Notes under the pieces: generated by a model
Databases searched by the model: none
What the model saw: only the letters and a program-made list of their open reading frames with translations
What the model was told of the DNA's origin: nothing
Translations under genes and position numbers: made by a program
Part shown: in pieces, positions 36,938 to 44,081 of the stretch
Position numbering within the stretch: the first letter of the stretch is position 1
Layout: each line of letters starts with the position of its first letter
Source of the DNA: Paracoccus alkanivorans
Lineage (GTDB): Bacteria > Pseudomonadota > Alphaproteobacteria > Rhodobacterales > Rhodobacteraceae
Reading direction: 5' to 3'
Assembly: GCF_003697785.1 (NCBI RefSeq)
Contig: NZ_QOKZ01000005.1
Span: 270,252-334,251, forward strand
DNA: 64,000 bases

Positions 36938-38576
36938 AGGCTGTGTGGAAACTTTTGCGGCCAGACCCGCGCGCGACGTTATCGGTTCAGAGGGAGTGTT
37001 TCGCTTGATCGGTCGTCTCCCGCCCGCCTGCGGGCCACGGAGAGGGTGCTGGATGCCTTCCCGCAGCGTTTTCTGCCTGTTCAGCCGGGAATAGCCGCCA
37101 TCAGCCTGCGGATGCCGATAAGGGCGACCATGCGCTTGATGTTATAGGCCAACACGTTCAACGCCATTTCGGTCCTGACGCCTCGAAGGCGGCGCGTCAG
37201 GAAATGGGTGACCCCCATCCAGGCTTTGATCGTTCCGAAGGGATGCTCGACCGTACTTCGGCGCAGGGTCATGGGATCGGCGTCGCTGCGCAGGCGGTCG
37301 CGCATCTCGTCCACCAGATGCTCGTATTCCCAGCGGGTGATGCGGCGCTCCTTGCCCGTGGTGCAGCGCGACTGCACAGGGCAGTGCTGGCATTCATTGG
37401 TCCAGTATCGCCGGACCTTGAGCCCGTCTTCCTCGCGCGTGTAGCGATAGGTCAGCTCATCCCCTGTCGGGCAGATATAGACGTCGCGCGCGGCGTCATA
37501 TTTGAAGTCGGCCTTCACATACATGCCCTTGCTGAGGTTCCCGGATGTTTCCGGGCGTGGCAGGGTCGCAGTGATACCAGCATCGTGGCAGGCGACGATC
37601 TCGGCGCCGCTGAAATAGCCCTTGTCGGCGAGGGCGTGCAGATCATCACGCCCAAGCGCCTCCTTGGCTGCAATCGCCATCGGGCTGAGCTGGTCCCGGT
37701 CGAACCCTTTGTTCGTGACGTCATGGGTGACGATGATGTGGGTTTCGGTATCCAGGCACATTGCGCATTGTAGCCCACCATGCCGCTGTTGCGCGCGCTG
37801 GTGGCCATGGCGCGGGCATCCGGGTCGGTCAGGGATATCTGGCCATCAGGGGCATCGGCCAGCGCCGTGTCCATCGCCTTGAGTTTCCCGATCTCCTGCT
37901 TCAGGCGCCCGTATCGCTGCGCCAGATGCGCAACCCTCTCGGTCCGCGCTTCGCCTTCTTCCTGCCGGTCGATGCGGACCATCTCGGTGATGTAGCGTTC
38001 GACGTCCGCTTCCAGATGCGCGAGGCGGCTGGCGATCTTGCCCTTGGTGAAGTTCTTGTCGCGGTTGTTAACCGCCTTGAATTTGCTGCCATCGATGGCC
38101 ACGCAATCCCCCTTCAGCGTGCCGATACGGCGGCACAGCTCGACAAATTGCGCGCAGGTCTTGCGGATGGCCGCACTGTTCTCACGTCGGAAATCCGCGA
38201 TGGTCTTGTGATCCGGCACCAGCCTGCTGGTCAGCCACATCACCTCGACATTGCGCCCCGCCTCGCGCTCCAGCCTTCGACTGGAGGGGATACGGTTGAG
38301 ATAGCCGTAGATGAACAGCTTGAGCAGAACCGCAGGGTGATATCCGGGCCGCCCCGTGCGTGCAGGTGCTGAACGGGCGAACCCAAGGCCGGGCAGATCG
38401 AGTTCATCCACGAAGAGATCGACGACGCGCACGAGGTTGTCCTCGTCGATCCAGTCCTCCAGGCGATCCGGAAAAAGCGTGATCTGACCGCGATCAACCC
38501 CTTCAATGAAACCTGACATAAATGCACCCCCTGTATCATAGAAAACATACCACATCTTGGGGTTTCCACACAGCCT
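36938..38576 (-). mobile_element. IS1182-family insertion sequence
   Basis: A 1639-bp element bounded by inverted 15-bp ends: AGGCTGTGTGGAAAC at 36938-36952 and its complement at 38562-38576. Length and transposase match IS1182. No convincing target duplication could be read from the flanks. It is isolated, with no second copy in the window. Confidence 0.85.
37081..38519 (-). pseudogene. IS1182-family transposase with one frameshift
   Basis: The first frame, from the ATG at 38519, gives MSGFIEGVDRGQITLFPDRL, LVRVVDLFVDELDLPGLGF, the first-Asp region GDCVAIDGSKFKAVN and SGMVGYNAQCA. The frame then breaks near 37765; the second frame continues DTETHIIVTHDVTNKGFDRD, the helix-rich DDLHALADKGYFSGAEI, the zinc-like cysteines NECQHCPVQSRC and EHPFGTIKAWMG with the last Glu. 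The junction has TGCCTGGATACC where TGCCGTGGATACC is expected, one base short. A programmed frameshift is possible but no slippery run is seen, so a mutation is more likely. Confidence 0.85.
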
Positions 38577-38637
38577 CGGCCGACAGCGGACATTCAAGCG
38601 GTGGCAACGAAAGTCCGTTTCGTCCCGCAACGCGAAC

Positions 38638-38910
38638 CTACCTCTTCGAGATACTACGGCTTTTCCGGCCCCTGCGTAGATTGCCATGTATCACATAAAT
38701 TAGATGACCTGTTATTACGAGTTGAGCAATCTTTCCATGAGGAGCGATATCCTCCCAACCCGTTAGGATGACATAAGTCGAGCCGGCAGAAAGCAGCAGA
38801 ATTTCACCCCAGGCGATCGCCCGAGATACTGGGTGCTCTGCCCGCCGAAGCCAATCGATTCCTGAACCGATGGCTCCGAGCGTTCTTACAACAATATTCT
38901 CATCAGCCAT
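38638..38910 (-). CDS. Small membrane-associated hypothetical protein
   Basis: 90 residues from the ATG at 38910. Two hydrophobic stretches (residues ~30-49: AIAWGEILLLSAGSTYVIL, and ~62-75: IAQLVITGHLIYVI) and a basic C-terminus (RRGRKSRSISKR). No family recognised. It lies just outside the IS1182 right end. Confidence 0.5.
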   Translation of the reverse strand: MADENIVVRTLGAIGSGIDWLRRAEHPVSRAIAWGEILLLSAGSTYVILTGWEDIAPHGKIAQLVITGHLIYVIHGNLRRGRKSRSISKR

Positions 38911-39234
38911 CAAGTCCGCCAGAGCCAGTTCGCTGCTGCAGTGATGGTATCAAGAAGGGGAACGTCCGCAAAGTCCGCAGATCGACACGCAGAGTCCAGA
39001 CCGGCCACTCATGTGCTGCGGATATAATGAAGCGCCTTCGCTTATGCAGAAGAACACCACGATCCCCGGTGACCTTCTACCTCCCTTCGTTTTTCGCGTG
39101 GGCGCTTCCGCATTTCGGCCATTCACCAGTGTCGCGACAACCTGTGCTTCTAGCAATACACCGCTGCGGACGGTGTTGAACGACGCCTGAGGGCTGCGAG
39201 GCGGTCCTGTGTCGCGCGTTCGCTGCGGGGGCGT
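38911..39234. other. Stretch without a recognisable gene
   Basis: About 325 bp with only short unrelated frames. Confidence 0.4.
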
Positions 39235-40041
39235 TCAGGCATGGGCGGCCTCCGGTTCACATGTCTCTACTACTGAAACAGGCAGGCGCACCCGGCCGGT
39301 CAGCAGCGCCTGCATCATGGCTTGCTTGATGTCTCGGGTCTTTGCGAGCCTTGCCTCAAGGGCAGCAATTTCGGCTTCCATGTCCGACAGAACGCGGGCG
39401 ATGACTCTCTGCTCGTCAGGCTCGGGAAGCGCGATCTCTGCGCTCGCGATGTGCTTACGATTTGTGGCGTAGACCTTCGTGCCTGCCGCCAGCCTACGAA
39501 GATGGGCGATGAACGCTGGGACGAACTGCAGGTACCCCTTGAAGCCATCGGCGAGCACCTGCTTGTCGAAGCGGGCCGCAATCGTGTGTTGCCCGGCTAC
39601 GGCCTCGATACCGCTGGCGCCCTCGATCTCCAGTGATTTCCCCACGCCAAGGAGATCTTCGGAAGCGTCGACAAACACGACATCACCATCCTCGAGACGG
39701 GTCAGACGAGCAGCGGCGGCCGCCGAGAGGCGCGGCATTATCGCTTTGTTCACATCGAGACGGATCGATGACGAAACGTGGATGTCGCCGTAGTGGAGAT
39801 AGCAAACCGGATCATTGACGGTGAGCTGTGCGCGCGAATGCACGCCGTTGCGTAGGAAGGAGACATGGTCGCCTAACCGCTTTACCTGCCAGGGATCCGT
39901 GAAGCCCGGCATTCGGGTCTCGCCGATGAGCAAGCGCTGCATCGCGCCAGTCCGCAGATCACGCTTCTTGGTAATGAGTCGGCGGATCGCCGCCATCCCC
40001 ACCGCCGCGCTCGATCCGCCCCACAGTGCGGCGTCTCCCAC
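39235..40041 (-). pseudogene. Type I restriction specificity subunit (HsdS), C-terminal half
   Basis: The frame from about 39993 down is the second half of an HsdS protein. It starts in the central conserved helix (AAIRRLITKKRDLRTGAMQ, then LLIGETRMPGFTDPWQVKRL), continues through the second target-recognition domain, and ends in the C-terminal repeat helix DEQRVIARVLSDMEAEIAAL and MMQALLTGRVRLP. The first target-recognition domain is missing; upstream codons 39994-40041 are unrelated. No hsdM is present. It is a truncated relic, although a half-HsdS could still dimerise. Confidence 0.85.
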
Positions 40042-40087
40042 GGTCCCCGCGCTTATCGGGTCCGGGTCCCCATCGGTCGTGCCTCGG

Positions 40088-40753
40088 CTATGCCGTGTCC
40101 GGCGGCAGGGTCGAGGTCATCTCGGCGATCGCCTGGAACTCGTCGAGGAATTCCGGACGGTGCTGCATCAGATAACGGACGACCCGCGCGTTCCCGAGCA
40201 GCTTCCCGAGGTAGCTCTTGATGACGGTCAGTTGCAGGTGATCCTGGCCGTAGGTCTCCTGGATCGAGGTGATCGACTCCTGCAGACGCGCGAGTTCGTT
40301 CTCCATCCGGGCCATCGCCTCCGGAGTGATGCCCTTGATGTGCTTAGGCTTCGAGCCTTCCGCGAGCTGCGTCTGTGGTGTGCCAGCCAGGATCGCCGAA
40401 GCATAGGCGACCGAGTAATTGTTAGCGTTGACCAGCAACTCGGCAGCCTCGATCTGGCGCAATGGTCTCATTTTCCGAAGGATCTCGAACACGGCCATCG
40501 GACAGGGCTTGTCCTTGAGGATGGCGACCGTCTCCTCGCTGATCCCGTCGAGCATGCGGACCTTGCGCCGAACGCTCTGGGGGTTGATATCCAGCGCCTT
40601 GGCGATCTTCTCTTCCGGGACACCGCGCTCGATGGCACGCAGAATCATCTTGTGCTCCTGGACCGGCGACAACCGGCTGATCCGCTTGTTGTAGGTGAAG
40701 GCCTCGTCGTCGGTGGAGATAAGACACTCGACCTTCTCGATGCCGAGGTCCTT
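40088..40753 (-). pseudogene. RepB-type plasmid-partition protein, truncated at the N-terminus
   Basis: RepB C-terminal-domain family (ParB relative). Visible: GIEKVECLISTDDEAFTYNK, the helix-turn-helix-containing RLSPVQEHKMILRAIERGVP and EEKIAKALDINPQSVRRKVR, then LLVNANNYSVAYASAILAGT and a helical C-terminus to STLPPDTA. Homology stops at about 40753, where hsdR sequence begins on the other strand, so the N-terminal part is lost. It suggests a plasmid or integrative element contributed to this region. Confidence 0.8.
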
Positions 40754-41551
40754 GTTCGAGCCTTTGCTGCCATCGCGCAAGACCTCACCGAAGCCGGATA
40801 CTCTGACGCCGACGCGGCCGCCTTGCAGAAGGAAGCGGAGTTCTACGGCGAGATCCGCTCCGCCATCAAGAAGCACTCGGGCGAGGAGCTCGACATCAAG
40901 CCTTACGAAGCGGATATGCGGCATCTGCTAAATACCTATGTCCAAGCCGACCCGGCGGCCGACTTGGGGGAGCTGGACCAGCTCCCGCTGACCGAGCTCA
41001 TCATCGAGACGGGAATCCACGACGCAATTGCGCGAAAGCTCAACGAGAAGGGCAAGCTCACGAAGAATGCCATTGCCGAGGGGATCATCAACAACGTCCG
41101 CAAAACAATCATCCGGGACCAGCTCACCGATCCCCGATTCTACGATCACATGTCGAAGCTTTTGGACGATCTGATCAAGCAGAGCCGGGCAGACGCAGCC
41201 GCCTATGAGGAGTTCCTCCGCAAGGCGGAAGAGCTGGTTAAGAGGCTGGCTTCGAAGCAACCCGACGCGGGCGTTCCTTCAGCGCTGCATGGCAAACGGG
41301 AAGCGACGGTCGTCTTCAACAACCTCGCGTCGATATCGGCCTCTACATTCCAGTGCCCTGCAAATGACGATGACAAGGCCGCACTGGCCCTGCGGATCGA
41401 TCTGGCCGTTAGGGAACGCGCACCCGCGGGGTGGAAGGGCGACCAGGCACGCGAGGCGCAGGTACTCAATGCTCTGTTTCCCATTCCCGACCGCGATCGC
41501 GATGCCACGTTGGCGCTGTTCGAGATCATCAAGAATCAGCCGGGTTACTGA
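40754..41551 (+). pseudogene. Type I restriction motor subunit (HsdR), C-terminal fragment
   Basis: Reads VRAFAAIAQDLTEAGYSDAD, EAEFYGEIRSAIKKHSGEEL, DIKPYEADMRHLLNTYVQAD, LTELIIETGIHDAIARKL and the final PIPDRDRDATLALFEIIKNQ: the helical C-terminal part of HsdR. The nuclease and helicase domains are missing because the frame upstream is antisense to repB and is not protein-like. The stop overlaps the ATG of the next gene. It cannot restrict DNA. Confidence 0.85.
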
Positions 41552-42258
41552 TGACGGAAACGATCCAGCTCGGCGACATAACCATCGCGATGACCCGCAA
41601 GGGTTTCTGGATCGATACTGTGATCCTCATCAGCAAGGACGAGAACCTGACCAAGAGCCACGCTCGCTATGTCGAGGCTTGCCTGATCCGCGGCGTTGGG
41701 AGCAATCCTCGCTGGACTATCCCCAACTCGCGGACACCGTCCGACGACGCCGGCAAGCTGCCTCTGCCCGAGCGCGCCGCGATGGAGGAGTTCGTGGATC
41801 AGACAAAAACGCTAGTTGGTGCGCTTGGTTGGGATCTGTTCCGTGAAATTCGCGGGCGAACGCCAGATCCGATGTTGGAGCGGGATCTGCCGAAGGCTAG
41901 CGCCCATGAGAGCCCCCGGTTTTTCTTTCGTGGCGAGGGGTTCACGGCTGATATGGAGATCGGGCCATCCGGGGACTTTGTCGTTGCAGCCGGATCGAAG
42001 GCGAGAGTTCGAACGACGCGAACAATTCCGAGAGGCACAGTTACCCTCAGGAACACCCTCATAGAGAAGGGCGTCCTTCGCGAAGAAGGTGATTTCCTCA
42101 TCTTCACAAGCGACTACAGCTTCACGTCCGCATCTGCCGCAGCTGCGACCGTCATCGGCGCGAGCGCAAATGGCCGAATTCTCTGGAAGCTTCCCGATGG
42201 ACGCACCTACGCGGACTGGGAGACGAGCCAAGACGTATCGAACGGGACTTCCAGCTGA
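41551..42258 (+). CDS. GIY-YIG-related/DUF4357 protein lacking the GIY motif
   Basis: 235 residues starting at an ATG that overlaps the hsdR stop. The text GFWIDTVILISKDENLTKSH and ARYVEACLI matches the second half of GIY-YIG nucleases that accompany type I restriction genes. The C-terminal domain (SPRFFFRGEGFTADMEIG, IPRGTVTLRNTLIEKGVL, RILWKLPDGRTYADWE) is DUF4357. The GIY...YIG strand pair that should precede residue 20 is deleted (MTETIQLGDITIAMTRKG instead). It is open and may still be made, but is unlikely to be a nuclease. Confidence 0.7.
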   Translation: MTETIQLGDITIAMTRKGFWIDTVILISKDENLTKSHARYVEACLIRGVGSNPRWTIPNSRTPSDDAGKLPLPERAAMEEFVDQTKTLVGALGWDLFREIRGRTPDPMLERDLPKASAHESPRFFFRGEGFTADMEIGPSGDFVVAAGSKARVRTTRTIPRGTVTLRNTLIEKGVLREEGDFLIFTSDYSFTSASAAAATVIGASANGRILWKLPDGRTYADWETSQDVSNGTSS

Positions 42259-42374
42259 CATTCACCAGAGAATGGTCCAGGCGTTCGATTTCTGTTCCAT
42301 AGCGGCGAATGCCACTGAAATCGAAGTGATTAGCTGTGCCAGTCAAAAATTGACGCATTTTCAGCCACTTGGAT

Positions 42375-42559
42375 AGAATTCACTAAATCCGCGCAGGCAA
42401 CAGGTCCGGAGAATATCGGCCCCGAGAGACCGCTTCGGGGCCTCGCGACGGCAGGGCCAGTGCTCAGCCCCTCCCGCATAACCCTCGAAAACAACGAGAA
42501 AATCCGGCCGGAACCGGATCGGGAGAACGCTTTCGCAGGGGCAAGTGGCGGAGCGAGAG
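42375..42559. repeat. Right copy of tRNA-Ser-linked direct repeat (possible att site)
   Basis: Partner of 9646-9840. It runs from gaattcactaaatcc to the 3' 14 bases of tRNA-Ser(GGA), which occupy 42546-42559 on the minus strand. The 17-base identical block is 42543-42559. Being joined to the intact tRNA, this copy marks the tRNA-proximal edge of the accessory region. Confidence 0.75.
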
Positions 42560-42635
42560 GGATTCGAACCCTCGAGACGGTTCCCCGCCTACACACTTTC
42601 CAGGCGTGCGCCTTCGACCACTCGGCCACCGCTCC
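42546..42635 (-). tRNA. tRNA-Ser(GGA)
   Basis: 90-nt class II tRNA. On the minus strand it starts GGAGCGGTGGCCGAGTGG, has the anticodon loop CTGGAAA (anticodon GGA, reading UCC/UCU), a long variable arm, the T arm GGTTCGAATCC and an encoded CCA at the 3' end. The acceptor stem GGAGCGG pairs with TCGCTCC (one G-T pair). It is a common integration site, and its last 14 nt recur at 9827-9840. Confidence 0.95.
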
Positions 42636-42674
42636 GTGAGCGGTGGTCTAGCCTGCGTGGCGGCGCTGTGCAAG

Positions 42675-43277
42675 TCAGAGCTTTGCAATCCGCTTCTGTA
42701 ATTCCGCCAGTTGCCTGCGGATTTCCTCCATATCGCCGGCATCGCCGGCGCGGGTGCCTTTCCCCGAGGATTTGGATGCACCCGTTTCCTCTGCTCCCTC
42801 ATCCGCCATACCGTCGGATTCGGGTCCGGAACTGCCCGGCCAACCGCCCATCATCGCACGCAGGAACATCTGCTGCTGGCGCTGCATCGCCTCGAAACCC
42901 GGGACGTTGCTCATCGGGTTGGGAATCGTCGCCATGTTTTCCATCAGCTTCGACTGGCTCTCCCGCAATATCTCGAAGCTTGCCGCGAGAAACTGCGGCA
43001 CCACCGAGTTCGTGCTGGAGGCATAGCTGCGAACCAGATCCGTCAGCACGTCGATGGGCAAAACACTCTCGCCGCGGCTTTCATGCTCGGCGATGATCTG
43101 CAGAAGATATTGCCGGGTCAGATCGTCGCCCGACTTCAGATCGACGATCTTGACCTCGCGCCCGTCGCGGATAAAGGCGGCGATATCCTCGAGCGTGACG
43201 TAATCGCTGGTTTCGGTATTGTAGAGCCGTCTGCTGGCATAACGCTTGATCAGCAGCGGGGCAGATGTCGTGGCCAT
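42675..43277 (-). CDS. phaR: PHA synthesis repressor PhaR
   Basis: 200 residues. The N-terminal PHB/PHA-accumulation regulator DNA-binding domain (PLLIKRYASRRLYNTETSDY, VTLEDIAAFIRDGREVKIVD) is followed by the PHB-binding domain with DDLTRQYLLQIIAEHESRG and QFLAASFEILRESQSKL. The acidic/Ser-rich C-terminus (EGAEETGASKSSGKG) ends in a coiled coil, EEIRRQLAELQKRIAKL. PhaR represses phasin expression and releases DNA when it binds PHA granules. It follows phaP on the same strand; two matching operators lie upstream of phaP. Confidence 0.95.
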   Translation of the reverse strand: MATTSAPLLIKRYASRRLYNTETSDYVTLEDIAAFIRDGREVKIVDLKSGDDLTRQYLLQIIAEHESRGESVLPIDVLTDLVRSYASSTNSVVPQFLAASFEILRESQSKLMENMATIPNPMSNVPGFEAMQRQQQMFLRAMMGGWPGSSGPESDGMADEGAEETGASKSSGKGTRAGDAGDMEEIRRQLAELQKRIAKL

Positions 43278-43381
43278 TGGGGCCCCTTCTCTTGATCCGT
43301 TTTCGCAATGATGGGTCCAGCGTCGCGAAAAGGCAAAGGAAAAAGGACAATATACCAACCGGCCAATAACGTCCGGACATG

Positions 43382-43404
43382 AAAAAGGGGCGGAAAACCG
43401 CCCC
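43382..43404 (-). terminator. Rho-independent terminator after phaP
   Basis: On the minus strand GGGGCGG-TTTT-CCGCCCC followed by TTTTT, about 25 bp after the phaP stop. A textbook terminator that separates phaP from phaR transcription. Confidence 0.85.
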
Positions 43405-43428
43405 TTCACAGGATAACATGCCAGCCGA

Positions 43429-43884
43429 TTACTTCGCGGCGGCAGCGGTGGCCTTCTTGACGGCGGCCTGAGTTTCGCGCGTGGCTTTTTCGGCGACTTT
43501 CTGAGTTTCCGCAGCAACATCCTTGCCGGCGGTCAGCATCAGGTCGACGGTGTCCATCTGCACTTTCTTGGCCACTTCGGCGAAGGAAGCCATGTGCTCG
43601 GCGGCGACTTCGGCCGAAGCCGAGGCGAAATCGGTGACCGCCTTGGCGTAATCCGAAGGCTCTTCCTTGGTCGCGGTCAGCTCACCCATGCGGGCGATCG
43701 TGTCCTTGGCCCACTGAGCCGAGATTTCTGTCGAACGCTCGGCAGCGCCCAAGGTGATCCTGGCCAGCTTTTCGTTCAGCGCGTTTTGCGACTTCACGGC
43801 CTCCTGGAAGGACGAGGTGTCGATGGGGAAGTTGGCCAGAATGTCCTGGAAGGTTTTCGAGAAATCGGGGGTTTTGGTCGCCAT
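43429..43884 (-). CDS. phaP: Phasin (PHA granule-associated protein)
   Basis: 151 residues, almost wholly helical and without cysteine. Features: DFSKTFQDILANFPIDTSSF, ALNEKLARITLGAAERSTEI, AVTDFASASAEVAAEHMAS and an Ala/Lys-rich C-terminus (TQAAVKKATAAAAK). Phasins coat PHA granules and limit their fusion. It is monocistronic between the PhaR operators and the terminator at 43382-43404. An ATG with GGAG about 9 bases upstream is the only good start. Confidence 0.92.
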   Translation of the reverse strand: MATKTPDFSKTFQDILANFPIDTSSFQEAVKSQNALNEKLARITLGAAERSTEISAQWAKDTIARMGELTATKEEPSDYAKAVTDFASASAEVAAEHMASFAEVAKKVQMDTVDLMLTAGKDVAAETQKVAEKATRETQAAVKKATAAAAK

Positions 43885-43975
43885 GTCGTTTACTCCGTTT
43901 TCAGCGCGATGTGAGAGGGAGGGAGGAGGAGATCCGTATCACCGCGCTATCAATTTATCGTGGCGTCAATATGAA

Positions 43976-43990
43976 TGCTGCGACGCAGCA
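43976..43990. promoter_or_regulatory. Probable PhaR operator upstream of phaP (proximal)
   Basis: TGCTGC-GAC-GCAGCA, a perfect palindrome of the CTGC-N3-GCAG type that PhaR of Paracoccus is known to bind. It lies 92 bp before the phaP ATG. Confidence 0.7.
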
Positions 43991-44005
43991 TTTCAAGATT
44001 TTTTT

Positions 44006-44016
44006 CTGCAGTGCAG
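44006..44016. promoter_or_regulatory. Probable PhaR operator upstream of phaP (distal)
   Basis: CTGC-AGT-GCAG, the same pattern, 30 bp from the proximal site (about three helical turns). Together they fit repression of phaP by PhaR. Confidence 0.65.
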
Positions 44017-44081
44017 CAAAAATTTCATTTAACCCTATGCCAAATGCCGGGATGTCAATTTAATTCAAATACTCAAATGGG

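Noticed and set aside
37765..37775. Programmed frameshift in the IS1182 transposase
   Set aside because: No A- or T-run or other slippery sequence at the junction; a single-base loss explains it better.
39815..40750. N-terminal half of a 578-codon plus-strand frame
   Set aside because: This part is antisense to HsdS/RepB; only the portion after about 40754 is HsdR-like.
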